Assembly: GCF_026625745.1 (NCBI RefSeq)
Contig: NZ_CP113061.1
Location: forward strand, 2,939,501-3,003,500
Source of the DNA: Asticcacaulis sp. SL142
Lineage (GTDB): Bacteria; Pseudomonadota; Alphaproteobacteria; Caulobacterales; Caulobacteraceae
Direction of reading: 5' to 3'
Length of the DNA stretch: 64,000 bases
The notes under the pieces are model-generated. The model made no database searches and was not told the origin of the DNA. It saw only the letters and a list, made by a program, of their open reading frames with translations. This document shows, piece after piece, positions 49,403 to 58,128 of this stretch. Made by a program: the position numbers and the translations under genes. Every line of letters starts with the position of its first letter. Within the stretch, counting starts at the first letter, position 1.

Positions 49403-50203
49403 TCAGGGCTGTGATTTCAAGCGCAAAGTGGCCTTAAGCCCCAGACCGGGCGAAGTCGTGACCTTGAATTCGCCGCCCATGGCCTGACAATAGAGCTTCA
49501 CGATCGCCCAGCCGAGGCCCGCACCGGGCTGACTGCGGCCGGGACCGTTTGAGCCCAGTTCAAACGGTTTCATCAGCCGGTCAATCTCTTCCATGGCCGG
49601 GGCCGCCCCGACATTGAACACCCAGATGTCGATAGCCTCACCGACCGCCTTGGCCGAGACCTCGATCAGCGAGCCTTCGGGGGCGTGGTTGAGGGCGTTG
49701 TCGATCAGGTGATCAAGGCAGATGCCGACCGCGCGGGCATCGAAATGGCCGCACAACCCCTCATCCTTGAGTCGCAGACTAAAGCGCACATTGCGCGCCT
49801 CGGCTCGTCCGGCATGACTGAGCAGGGCCTCTTCCAGGCAGGGCATGACGTCCTGTGTCGTGCAGATCAGATCGGCATTGCCGCCTTGCAGGCGCACGAT
49901 TTCAAGCACATCATCAAACAGCCCCAGCAGCCTGCGGCCGCTGTCGTGGATGATCCCGGCATATTCATGGTATTGCGGCGACCCCAACGGGCCGAAATGT
50001 TCGTGACGCAGCACTTCGGAAAAACCGATGATCGAATTGAGCGGTGTCCTCAGTTCGTGGCTTACCATGCGCAAAAAGGCGCGCCCGCCATCGGCCGGAT
50101 CATCGCCGGCCAGATGACCGGGTTGAGCGCGATGACCGGGCTCTGCAGCGGGGGCATTATCGGTAATTTCCGGTGCCTGAAGGTGTCGCAGGTATAAAGA
50201 CAT
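49403..50203 (-). CDS. soluble sensor histidine kinase
   Basis: A 266-residue kinase without membrane segments. HisKA has phospho-acceptor His49 ([20 protein letters not shown]). The ATPase domain has the N-box HLIDNALNHAPEG, and G-boxes (FNVGAA, GAGLGWAIVKLYCQAMGG). The first G-box is atypical, reading WVFNVGAA rather than DxGxG, so catalytic activity may be altered. About 40 Ala/Pro-rich residues precede it. It is divergent from the DivJ-like kinase with a perfect CtrA-type box between them. Confidence 0.88.
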   Translation of the reverse strand: MSLYLRHLQAPEITDNAPAAEPGHRAQPGHLAGDDPADGGRAFLRMVSHELRTPLNSIIGFSEVLRHEHFGPLGSPQYHEYAGIIHDSGRRLLGLFDDVLEIVRLQGGNADLICTTQDVMPCLEEALLSHAGRAEARNVRFSLRLKDEGLCGHFDARAVGICLDHLIDNALNHAPEGSLIEVSAKAVGEAIDIWVFNVGAAPAMEEIDRLMKPFELGSNGPGRSQPGAGLGWAIVKLYCQAMGGEFKVTTSPGLGLKATLRLKSQP

Positions 50204-50226
50204 GAGGGCACCCTAACACAACATGC

Positions 50227-50241
50227 TTAAATGGGGTTTAA
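50227..50241. promoter_or_regulatory. perfect CtrA-type box between two kinase genes
   Basis: TTAA-N7-TTAA, 8 of 8 positions, 24 bp upstream of the minus-strand kinase start and 200 bp upstream of the DivJ-like start. The surrounding 240 bp is the only shared promoter region of the two kinases. Confidence 0.55.
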
Positions 50242-50440
50242 GCTGCGGCCAATTTTTGCGGGGGTAAGCGGTGGGTAAGTGCGGGCATGGATATATCGCC
50301 GCTTTCCCCCAATGAGTGAGAGTTTTGGCTGTATTCAACTTTGTTCGTTAATGTCACATCTGTTAAAAATAAGATATTGCGCCTCTGTTAAGCTTAACCG
50401 GCGGTGGCCTTATCACAGATTCTGTGGTGTGCTTAAGTTT

Positions 50441-52315
50441 ATGATTGATGCGCCGAAACCCTCATCGACGTCGCCTTTGACTGGCCTGACTGTGGCCCGC
50501 AACCCGCTGCGGGTCAGTGTCGTGCTGTGGCATCTGGGGTGGTCGACCCTGGCCCTGATGGGGCTGGCGGGGATGCTGTTTCTCACCACGACCTCATTTG
50601 TGGTCGGTGCGATGGTGGCCGGGGCCATTCCCGGCCTGTGCGGTATATTCCTGCTGTCGAACGATAGCTTGCGCCGTCGTCAGATTCTGCTGTGGATCTG
50701 GAGCCTGTGCAGCCTGATCGCCGTGGGCTTAACCGGCGGCGTGGCCGGCCCTCTGGCGGTGTGGGTGGCGGCCCCTCTGGCGGCGGCGGTGGCGTTCAAT
50801 CAGCGGGTGCTGATCTCGCTGGGGGCCAGCCTGTCGTTCATGTGTCTGCTGATCGCGACGTTTTTGAGCGTTTCCCAAAATATCCGCATTCCCGATGATC
50901 AGGAAGGGTTCTGGCTGTCGTTCCTGTCGCTCTTAAGTGTGACGGTCGGGCTGTCGCTGGCGCTGATGCCCGCCCTGCGCGCGCGGGTGGAACGGGCGCG
51001 CGACGCCGAAGATGCCCATGAACGTCTGCTGACCCAGTTGACCGAGCAGCCGTGCCTGATTCTGACCTTTAACGAAGGCGGGCAGGTGCTGTCGGCCTAT
51101 GGGGAGGCCCCGGCGGGCCTTGATATCCGCCTGATGATGGAGCACGGCCTGACCGCCTGCGCCCATGTGCCTGACCGGGTGGCGGTGGCCTTGTCGGTCG
51201 AGCAGGCCACCAGCCTTGGCCGATCGGAGGTCGGCTTTACGCCCCATGCGGCGCTGGACCATTATCTGCATCTTAATTTGCGGCGCGGGCCGGACGGGCG
51301 GCTTTACGGGGTGATGAGCGACGCTTCGCTCACCCACGGTCGTGAGGTCGCGCTGGAGCAAGCCAAGGTCGAGGCCGAGGGCCTTAATCAGTCCAAATCC
51401 GAGTTTCTGGCCAGTATGAGCCACGAACTGCGCACGCCGCTCAATGCCGTCATCGGTTTTTCCGACATCATGCGCCAAAAGATGTTCGGGCCTTTGTCGG
51501 CGAAATATGCTGAATATTCTCAGCTTATCTTCGAGTCGGGCCAGCATGTGCTGGATCTGATCAATGATGTGCTGGATGTCTCAAAGATTGAGGCCCAGAA
51601 ATATACGCTGTCGATCGAGGCGTTTGATGCCCGCGAACCGGTGTCGGCAGCCCTGCGCATTGTGCGCGCGCAAGCCCAGAACATGGTTCAGAACATGGCT
51701 GAGCCGGGGGCAACTGAGGGCACCGGCGGGGTACGCATCAAGTCGGTCCTGCCCCACAGTCCGATTGCGGTTCAGGCCGATAAACGCGCCCTGAAACAGA
51801 TATGCCTGAACCTGCTGACCAATGCCGTGCGCTTTACCCCGGCAGGCGGGCAGGTAACCCTGATGCTCAATGTGGTAGGCGCCGACAGGCTTGAGATCAA
51901 TATCACCGACACCGGCACCGGTATTTCCCCCGCCGACCTGACCCGTCTGGGCCAGCCCTATGAGCAGGGCGGATCGAACGCCCAAAAAGCCGGGGGCACC
52001 GGGCTTGGGCTATCGCTGGTCAAATCTCTGGCCCATCTGCATGGCGGGTCGATGACGATTGAGAGCACGCTCGGCGTCGGCACCAGCGTCAGTGTTATCC
52101 TGCCCATCATTTCCGAAGAGGCGGGGCCGGTCGAGATCAATGCGGTATCGACTGCCTCACAGGTCGGCGATGACGCCATAACCGCCTTTGATGCACGCCA
52201 TGTCCGCACGCGCATACTGGATCACGTCAGCACGTCTACCGCCTCCGCCGAGGGCGGAACTCAGCCCGATCCGGGCGGCTTTTCCGACTTTATCATCCGC
52301 CCCCCGCGGTCGTAG
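50441..52315 (+). CDS. divJ: membrane sensor histidine kinase, DivJ-like
   Basis: A 624-residue kinase. The N-terminal third has six or so membrane helices ([19 protein letters not shown] region to [16 protein letters not shown]). A PAS-like segment follows (about 195-300). HisKA has His328 ([20 protein letters not shown]) and the ATPase domain has [20 protein letters not shown] and [19 protein letters not shown]. Size, topology and His position resemble Caulobacter DivJ (about 600 residues, His338), the DivK kinase of the stalked pole. ATG 50441 is chosen (MIDAPKPSS). The DivJ name is a strong inference; PleC or another kinase is possible. Confidence 0.75.
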   Translation: MIDAPKPSSTSPLTGLTVARNPLRVSVVLWHLGWSTLALMGLAGMLFLTTTSFVVGAMVAGAIPGLCGIFLLSNDSLRRRQILLWIWSLCSLIAVGLTGGVAGPLAVWVAAPLAAAVAFNQRVLISLGASLSFMCLLIATFLSVSQNIRIPDDQEGFWLSFLSLLSVTVGLSLALMPALRARVERARDAEDAHERLLTQLTEQPCLILTFNEGGQVLSAYGEAPAGLDIRLMMEHGLTACAHVPDRVAVALSVEQATSLGRSEVGFTPHAALDHYLHLNLRRGPDGRLYGVMSDASLTHGREVALEQAKVEAEGLNQSKSEFLASMSHELRTPLNAVIGFSDIMRQKMFGPLSAKYAEYSQLIFESGQHVLDLINDVLDVSKIEAQKYTLSIEAFDAREPVSAALRIVRAQAQNMVQNMAEPGATEGTGGVRIKSVLPHSPIAVQADKRALKQICLNLLTNAVRFTPAGGQVTLMLNVVGADRLEINITDTGTGISPADLTRLGQPYEQGGSNAQKAGGTGLGLSLVKSLAHLHGGSMTIESTLGVGTSVSVILPIISEEAGPVEINAVSTASQVGDDAITAFDARHVRTRILDHVSTSTASAEGGTQPDPGGFSDFIIRPPRS

Positions 52316-52336
52316 AGTTCTAAAATAGGGCACACT

Positions 52337-52840
52337 TTGCTTACGTTTAAACTTCCACATGCAATTGCAGATTTGTTGGACGCCCGTAATCGACTAAGAG
52401 CGCACTATAAATCTGTGCTGCAAGCTACTGGTAGCCAAATAGATTTGAAGTTCACTTTGGACGGCAATCTCGTGGGAGATATAGGTGAAGCCGTAGCTGT
52501 GGAACTTTTCGGTATTCGCCTTGTCGAAACCAGATCGTATGCCGGAATAGATGGCTGTGCTCCTGATGGTCGATCAGTTCAAATTAAGGCGACTGGTACA
52601 GGTCGAGGCCCAGCTTTTAGGCTAACCGAAACGCGTGCCGATCACCTTTTATTCTTCGACCTTGATTTTGAGGGCGGCTGCGGGACGGTTGTATTCAATG
52701 GCCCAGAGCATATTGCAACAAGGTTTTTACCCGATATTTTTACCGGACAAAGATCCCTAACGCGAATGCAAATTTGTAAAGCTGATGAGACTGTGAGTGA
52801 TGCTGCTAGGCTCCCCATGATTAGAGATTTAAAAGATTAG
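52337..52840 (+). CDS. PD-(D/E)XK nuclease-like protein
   Basis: A 167-residue AT-rich protein. The motif set VGDIGEAVAVELFGI (Glu51), GIDGCAPDGR (Asp72) and VQIKAT (Gln82, Lys84) fits a PD-(D/E)XK fold with the Q-x-K variant. Later strands (ADHLLFFDLDFEGG, TVVFNGPEH) complete a compact domain. It starts with TTG at 52337 with TAGGG upstream, 21 bp after divJ. Composition differs from divJ, so it looks acquired. No methyltransferase or partner gene is adjacent, so a restriction role is not supported. Confidence 0.65.
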   Translation: MLTFKLPHAIADLLDARNRLRAHYKSVLQATGSQIDLKFTLDGNLVGDIGEAVAVELFGIRLVETRSYAGIDGCAPDGRSVQIKATGTGRGPAFRLTETRADHLLFFDLDFEGGCGTVVFNGPEHIATRFLPDIFTGQRSLTRMQICKADETVSDAARLPMIRDLKD

Positions 52841-52900
52841 TGGCGTCCAAATTTACGTTTAGAGCATCTAAGTCTATCATCTTTAGGTACTAAGCAAATA

Positions 52901-52936
52901 AAAGCCCGCGTCCGAGGTTAACCGGACGCGGGCTTT
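52901..52936. terminator. strong terminator between convergent genes
   Basis: The 14-bp stem AAAGCCCGCGTCCG/CGGACGCGGGCTTT has an 8-nt loop and AT flanks. It serves the OmpA-family gene on the minus strand and may also serve the plus-strand gene. Confidence 0.88.
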
Positions 52937-52959
52937 ATACCTATTGGCGTTTTAAAGTC

Positions 52960-53523
52960 TTACGACAGAACTACAATCACCACGCGGCGGTTGGCGGCGC
53001 GGCCCGCAGACGTATCGTTTCCGGCCACAGGCTGTTCCGAGCCATAGGAGATTGACGACATCCGGTTCAGTGCCACGCCCTGACTGTTCAGGAAGCGGCG
53101 CACGCTGTCGGCGCGCTCGGCCCCCAGCCTGTAGTTGATATCATCCGTACCGGTGGAATCGGTATAGCCCTGAACCTCAAGATAGACGTTTTTATTGTCA
53201 GTCTTGAGGCGTTCGGCCAGTTGCGAAAGCGTCGCCCTGGCCTGATCGGACAGGACGGCCTTGCCGGTATCAAACTTGACGGAATCGTCGGTCAGCACCA
53301 CCGAATAGACAAACTTACCCTCCGCCAGCTTACCGGCGGCGGTGGCGCGGTTGAGCGCATCCTGAGTGGTGGCATCGAGTTGCGTAAGACGGGAGTCCTG
53401 CTGATCCATGCGGCTGTTGGCGGCACCGATCTTTTCGTCGACATACTTATGGCTGGCGCAGGCCGTGAGGCTGAGCATCAGCGGCAGGGCAATCAGGGCG
53501 GCGACAGGCTTAAAATGTTTCAT
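52960..53523 (-). CDS. OmpA-family peptidoglycan-binding lipoprotein
   Basis: A 187-residue outer-membrane lipoprotein. The lipobox is SLTAC (Cys22). A short coiled-coil-like segment (YVDEKIGAANSRMDQQDSRLTQLDATTQDALNRA) links to a C-terminal OmpA domain with VKFDTGKAVLSDQARATLSQLAERL, VQGYTDSTGTDDINYRLGAERADSVRRFL and ANRRVVIVV. These bind peptidoglycan. A TTAACCAT half-site (CtrA-like) lies at 53570, about 47 bp upstream of the start. Confidence 0.92.
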   Translation of the reverse strand: MKHFKPVAALIALPLMLSLTACASHKYVDEKIGAANSRMDQQDSRLTQLDATTQDALNRATAAGKLAEGKFVYSVVLTDDSVKFDTGKAVLSDQARATLSQLAERLKTDNKNVYLEVQGYTDSTGTDDINYRLGAERADSVRRFLNSQGVALNRMSSISYGSEQPVAGNDTSAGRAANRRVVIVVLS

Positions 53524-53672
53524 CTAATATTCTCTCTGGTCGTTATGTCTCCCCGATCCCAGTCTTGCCTTAACCATAAATGATAGAAAAACGACCGAAA
53601 AAAGGCAAAGCTTTGGGCGCAGGCCCCTATGCCGCAACCGGATACCGCGGAGGAGTTCGGTTTTAGGGGCAC

Positions 53673-54839
53673 CTATTTGGACAGCAGGGCCTGTATCGGC
53701 TTTGGGGAGTTACTGATCACCAGATGAGTGGCCTGATCCGCCCAGTTCGAGCATATGTGCAGCAAATTATTGATCGGCTTGGACATAATGGGGTAGAGCG
53801 CTACCTGGGCGGCGACTAACGCCACCGACAATATCCAGGTATCCGGAAGGGTCGGTATGATGTCGGCCAGCAGCGATGGCGACAGGGCCACGAACACGCC
53901 ATTAATCATCAGCAGCACCAGCGTATTCTTGCCTATGCGGGCGATGTTCGGCGCGTATTTCGTGTGGCTCAGGCACATAGACAAGGTCATCAGGCCTATG
54001 ATGCCGATTATGGCGCAAAGCAGAAAATAGGGCATGAAGCCAAACTGGCCATAGACGACATCAATATAAAAGCGGGGATAGCCGCTTGGGATCTCACAGA
54101 CCTCAGTCGGGCTGAACGCGCAGCCCTTATTCAAATTATAGGTGAGCATTAGCAATAAAACGCAGGCGATGGATGTCGCCAGTGCATAGAGCGGTTTCAG
54201 GTTTGTCACCGGTCTTTTGGCATATGCGCGCCCGGCCAGAAAGAACAGCAACCCAATCGCCCAGGTATGCATCATGAACCAGGTTTTTCCGGTCAGGGCG
54301 GTCATCAGGTATGCGGCGATGACGGTGGCGACCACGCCCAGCTTGAGCCACAGGCTTTGGCGCAGATATAGCCACGCCAAGACTTGCACTCCGGCCAGAG
54401 ACACAAAAAACCATGTCACCACCAGTATAAAGTCTTTTCCGGTCAGCAAGGGGCGAATGACCTTAACGCTTAGGGTCAGCCAGTCCATATCGGGGTTGGC
54501 TATGAACAGCAAAGGCGCCGCCAGTAGCTGGGTCACAAAAGCCAGAAGTATAAAGCGCAGAGCTGATGTAGTGATCTTACGCATAGACCGTGACGCCAAC
54601 CCAAGGGCCGACAGTCCCGAAATGAAGTAAAAGGCTGGCATGATAAAGGTTGAAATGATGCGGCCCGCTTCGGCTGCTGAAGCATCCGTATGGCGGACAG
54701 TGCCGGGGTAGTTGAAAATGACGATGCAGTGGACCAGCAGAACCAGCAGAATGCTGATGCCGCGGGCGACATCGCCAACTGAGCTTTGCTTGGCCGCTTT
54801 GGCAGGCTTTGCCGATGCCGATGTGGCCGAGGTACTCAT
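53673..54839 (-). CDS. acyltransferase 3 family membrane protein
   Basis: A 388-residue polytopic membrane protein of the acyltransferase-3 (OafA/OpgC-like) family. ARGISILLVLLVHCIVIFNYPG carries the early catalytic His, and FYFISGLSALGLASRS follows. About ten membrane helices run to the C-terminus. Such proteins O-acylate sugars of the envelope. ATG at 54839 is chosen (MSTSATSAS). It stands between the OmpA and EamA genes and has no sugar-biosynthesis neighbours. Confidence 0.85.
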   Translation of the reverse strand: MSTSATSASAKPAKAAKQSSVGDVARGISILLVLLVHCIVIFNYPGTVRHTDASAAEAGRIISTFIMPAFYFISGLSALGLASRSMRKITTSALRFILLAFVTQLLAAPLLFIANPDMDWLTLSVKVIRPLLTGKDFILVVTWFFVSLAGVQVLAWLYLRQSLWLKLGVVATVIAAYLMTALTGKTWFMMHTWAIGLLFFLAGRAYAKRPVTNLKPLYALATSIACVLLLMLTYNLNKGCAFSPTEVCEIPSGYPRFYIDVVYGQFGFMPYFLLCAIIGIIGLMTLSMCLSHTKYAPNIARIGKNTLVLLMINGVFVALSPSLLADIIPTLPDTWILSVALVAAQVALYPIMSKPINNLLHICSNWADQATHLVISNSPKPIQALLSK

Positions 54840-54925
54840 GTGACGTCCCGTTTTGATGCTTTGCACCGGACGGATTGCAAATCGGATACCATTATTGCGG
54901 GCGTTTTGTGTCCTGCGTCAGGTTA

Positions 54926-55813
54926 TCAACCTGAAAATTTGCGGGCACCGAAGACGCAGGCGACTATGGCCAGCATGACCGCCACGACCGACAGTCCGAC
55001 CGGTTCTTTCAGCAGCAGTGCCGCCAAAATGAGCGCCAGAAACGGCTGGATCAACTGCAACTGACCGATCGCGGCAATCCCCCCCAGCGACAGGCCACGA
55101 TACCAGAAGAAAAACCCGATCAGCATCGAAAATATGGCGACATAGCCAAGCCCTAGCCAGGCGGGCCATGAGATCGCGGCCATATCAGCCGGCAGGGTCA
55201 GCATCATCACCGGGCCCATGACGGGCAGGGCGATCAGTAGTGCCCAGCAGATGACCTGCCACCCGCCCAGACGGCGCCCGAGTCGCCCGCCTTCGGCATA
55301 GCCCAGTCCGCACACGATGATCGCCGCCAGCATCAGAAGATCGCCCATGGGCGAGACGGCAAAGCCCTGAACGGCGGCAAAGGCCAGTATGCACGCGGCC
55401 CCAAGGCCTGAGAACAGCCAGAACATCGTCGTCGGACGCTTTTCACCCAGGAGGGTCGCAAATAAGGCGGTCGATAGAGGCAGCAATCCGGTAAAGACGA
55501 TCGAATGAACTGAAGAGACCGTTTGCAACGCGATGGCCGTCAGGAGGGGAAAGCCGATCACGGTGCCGCCCGCGACGATCAACAACGACCCGATCTCGCT
55601 CTTTTTTGGCCACGGGGCGCGAAAGGCCCACAGGCACAGGGCCCCCAGAACGGCCGCAATCGTGGCCCTCGCCCCTGTCAGGAACCAGGGCGACATGTCG
55701 AGTACGGCGATGCGCGTGGCGGGCAGTGAGCCACTGAAAGCCACAACGGCGAGGCCGCCGCTGATCCAGGCATCGTTGCGAACGCTCGTTTGGGTAAGGG
55801 TTGTGGTGGTCAT
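54926..55813 (-). CDS. EamA/DMT-family transporter
   Basis: A 295-residue drug/metabolite exporter with ten membrane helices in two EamA repeats (SGGLAVVAFSGSLPATRIAV start; second repeat from about 150, LLMLAAIIVCGLGYAEGG). It may export amino acids or related metabolites. It is divergent from a MocR-type regulator with 105 bp between them, a layout in which the regulator normally controls the exporter. Confidence 0.9.
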   Translation of the reverse strand: MTTTTLTQTSVRNDAWISGGLAVVAFSGSLPATRIAVLDMSPWFLTGARATIAAVLGALCLWAFRAPWPKKSEIGSLLIVAGGTVIGFPLLTAIALQTVSSVHSIVFTGLLPLSTALFATLLGEKRPTTMFWLFSGLGAACILAFAAVQGFAVSPMGDLLMLAAIIVCGLGYAEGGRLGRRLGGWQVICWALLIALPVMGPVMMLTLPADMAAISWPAWLGLGYVAIFSMLIGFFFWYRGLSLGGIAAIGQLQLIQPFLALILAALLLKEPVGLSVVAVMLAIVACVFGARKFSG

Positions 55814-55862
55814 AATAAGTGTCTCCGGCCACGGTTATGGAGGGCGGGGGCTGGCGCGAACA

Positions 55863-55909
55863 GATACATTCGGCTAAAATTGCACTAAACTGTACCGATA
55901 CAAATTGCA
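55863..55909. promoter_or_regulatory. candidate MocR operator direct repeats
   Basis: AAATTGCA occurs at 55877-55884 and 55902-55909, and GATACA at 55863-55868 and 55897-55902. MocR regulators usually bind direct repeats in the divergent promoter region. Confidence 0.4.
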
Positions 55910-55918
55910 GGACACTTT

Positions 55919-57298
55919 ATGGCGTTCGACCTTACCCTGACCCAGCAGGTCATGACTGTGATCCGTGACCAGATCGCCCGCCGCCAGTTATCGGCCGGGG
56001 CGCGTTTGCCGTCGATCCGGGCCTTTGCCGAGGCGCAAAAGGTGTCGAAATCGACCGTGGTCGAAGCCTACGACCGGCTGCTGGCCGAAGGGGTGATCAC
56101 CGCCCGGCGCGGTTCGGGCTACTATGTGGCGGCGGCATCTGCCCCCTTGTCGCTGGCGGAAATCGGCCCGCGCCTTGACCGACAGGTCGATCCTTTGTGG
56201 GTGTCGCGCCAGTCGCTGGAGACGCGTGATTACCTCAAACCCGGCTGTGGCTGGCTGCCCGCGTCATGGATGCCGGAAGATGATATCCGTCGGGCGCTGC
56301 GGGCACTGGCCCGTAATCCGAAGGCCGATCTGCTCGATTATTCGACGCCTGCGGGACACGCAGGTTTGCGCCAGATTCTGACGCGGCGGCTGGCTGAAAA
56401 GGATATCGACGTATCCCCCGCTCAGGTCATCCTGATGGATTCGGCCACCCAGGCCATAGAACTGCTGTGCCGGTTTTTGCTCAAGCCCGGCGATACAGTT
56501 CTGCTGGATGATCCGTGTTATTTTAATTTTCTGGCCAAGTTACGCGCCCATAAGGTCAATGTCGTAGGCGTGCCCTATACGCCGAACGGGCCGGATATGG
56601 CGGCGCTGACCACGGCGCTGGAAACCCACCGGCCGCGCTTGTACCTGACCAATACGTCGATGCACAATCCGACCGGCGCCAGCCTGTCACCGATCAACGC
56701 CCATCGTCTTTTGAAACTGGCCGAAGCTTATGACCTGACCATCATCGAGGACGATATTTACAGCGACTTTGAGCTGGAGCCCGGCCCGCGCCTGTCGGCC
56801 TTCGACGGGTTTGAGCGGGTGGTCTATGTCGGTGGGTTCTCAAAGGCGCTGTCGGCATCGATCCGGCTGGGCTATATCGCCGCCCGACCGGACTGGATCG
56901 AAGCTCTGACGGATCTTAAAATTGCCACCCTGTTTTCCAGCCAGACCTTTGCCGCCGAACTGGTCTGTCAGGTGTTGAGCGATGGCCATTATCGTAAGCA
57001 CCTCGATACTCTGCGCCAGAAACTGGCGGCCGTGCGGGGGCCTACGGCGGAGCGGCTGGATAAGTTGGGGCTGAAACCGTGGCTGCGCCCGCAGGCGGGG
57101 ATGTTTTTGTGGTGCGAATTGCCGGAAGGCTATGATGCCTCCGATCTGGCGCGGCAGGCACTGAATGAACACATCGTGCTGGCACCCGGCAATGCGTTCA
57201 GCGTCAATCAAACCGCGACCCGTTTTATGCGCTTTAACATCGCCCAGTCACAGGATGAACGCCTGTTCGCGTTTTTAAAGAGCCGTGTGCGGATCTAA
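55919..57298 (+). CDS. MocR-type GntR/aminotransferase regulator
   Basis: A 459-residue fusion of a GntR winged helix (residues 1-75, GARLPSIRAFAEAQKVSKSTVVEAYDRLLAEGVITARRGSGYYV) and an aminotransferase class I fold. The PLP lysine is Lys309 (GGFSKALSASIRLGY), with NTSMHNPTG and EDDIYSDFEL upstream. These proteins sense PLP-bound amino acids or vitamers and control adjacent genes. ATG 55919. The likely target is the divergent EamA exporter. Confidence 0.92.
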   Translation: MAFDLTLTQQVMTVIRDQIARRQLSAGARLPSIRAFAEAQKVSKSTVVEAYDRLLAEGVITARRGSGYYVAAASAPLSLAEIGPRLDRQVDPLWVSRQSLETRDYLKPGCGWLPASWMPEDDIRRALRALARNPKADLLDYSTPAGHAGLRQILTRRLAEKDIDVSPAQVILMDSATQAIELLCRFLLKPGDTVLLDDPCYFNFLAKLRAHKVNVVGVPYTPNGPDMAALTTALETHRPRLYLTNTSMHNPTGASLSPINAHRLLKLAEAYDLTIIEDDIYSDFELEPGPRLSAFDGFERVVYVGGFSKALSASIRLGYIAARPDWIEALTDLKIATLFSSQTFAAELVCQVLSDGHYRKHLDTLRQKLAAVRGPTAERLDKLGLKPWLRPQAGMFLWCELPEGYDASDLARQALNEHIVLAPGNAFSVNQTATRFMRFNIAQSQDERLFAFLKSRVRI

Positions 57299-57402
57299 AA
57301 TGGAAACTGGCAATACTCAGATTTGAAATAACGTGACTATGCGGTCGTGATCTGAGTGGTAAAAAGGGGCAACCGATAACCACCTGAACACGGAGACAGG
57401 AC

Positions 57403-58125
57403 ATGGCCTATGTAGAAGGTTTCGTTACCGCAGTGCCTGCTGACAACCGGGATATCTACATTCACCACGCTGAAAAAGCCGGGGAAATGATCCGGGAACT
57501 GGGGGCGTCACGGATGTTTGAAGGCTGGGGTGATCAGGTGCCGGACGGCAAGCTCACTGACTTTAAGCGCACGGTCAAGGCAAAGCCCGATGAGGTGGTA
57601 TTGTTCTCATGGTTTGAATATCCTGACCGTGCTGCCCGTGATGCCGCCAATGAAAAAATGATGGACGATCCGCGCATGGAAGCGATGATGCAGGATATGC
57701 CGTTTGATGCGTCACGCATGATCTATGCCGGTTTCGAGGTGATCATCGATGAAGGGCCGGGAGGCAAGCCAGCCTATGTCGATGGCTCATTGCTGCCCGT
57801 GCCGGAGGCCGGGAAAGACGCGTACCGTGCTCAGTCGGTGGCGCAGGCGCAGGCCTTTATCGAGCAGGGCGCCCTGCGGGTGGTCGGGGCCTGGGGCGAT
57901 GATGTGCCCGATGGCAAGGCGACGGACTATAAGGGTGCGGTGCTGCTCAACCCCGGTGAGGTGGTCACCTATAACTGGATCGAATGGCCGTCCAGAGCGG
58001 TGCGAGACGCGGCCTGGGGCAAACTGATGAGCGATCCGCGCTTTGAAGACGATGCCTCAGCCTTGCCGGCCGATGGCCAGATGCGGCGCGTTTACGGTGG
58101 GTTTGAGGTTATCGTCGATGTCTAA
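57403..58125 (+). CDS. tandem DUF1428 protein
   Basis: A 240-residue protein made of two DUF1428 domains. Family members such as YbaA are about 117 residues. The first copy (1-119) has YVEGFVTAVPADNRDIYIHHAEKAGEMIRELGA, EGWGDQVPDGKLTDFKRTV and FSWFEYPDRAARDAANEKMMDDPRM; the second (about 123-240) has AYVDGSLLPVPEAGKDAYRAQSV, GAWGDDVPDGKATDYKGAV and YNWIEWPSRAVRDAAWGKLMSDPRF. The two copies diverge clearly, so the fusion is not recent. Function is unknown. Confidence 0.88.
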   Translation: MAYVEGFVTAVPADNRDIYIHHAEKAGEMIRELGASRMFEGWGDQVPDGKLTDFKRTVKAKPDEVVLFSWFEYPDRAARDAANEKMMDDPRMEAMMQDMPFDASRMIYAGFEVIIDEGPGGKPAYVDGSLLPVPEAGKDAYRAQSVAQAQAFIEQGALRVVGAWGDDVPDGKATDYKGAVLLNPGEVVTYNWIEWPSRAVRDAAWGKLMSDPRFEDDASALPADGQMRRVYGGFEVIVDV

Positions 58126-58128
58126 TTA

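Noticed and set aside
52337-52840. Restriction-modification system
   Set aside because: No methyltransferase or specificity gene lies nearby, so only a solitary nuclease-like gene is supported.
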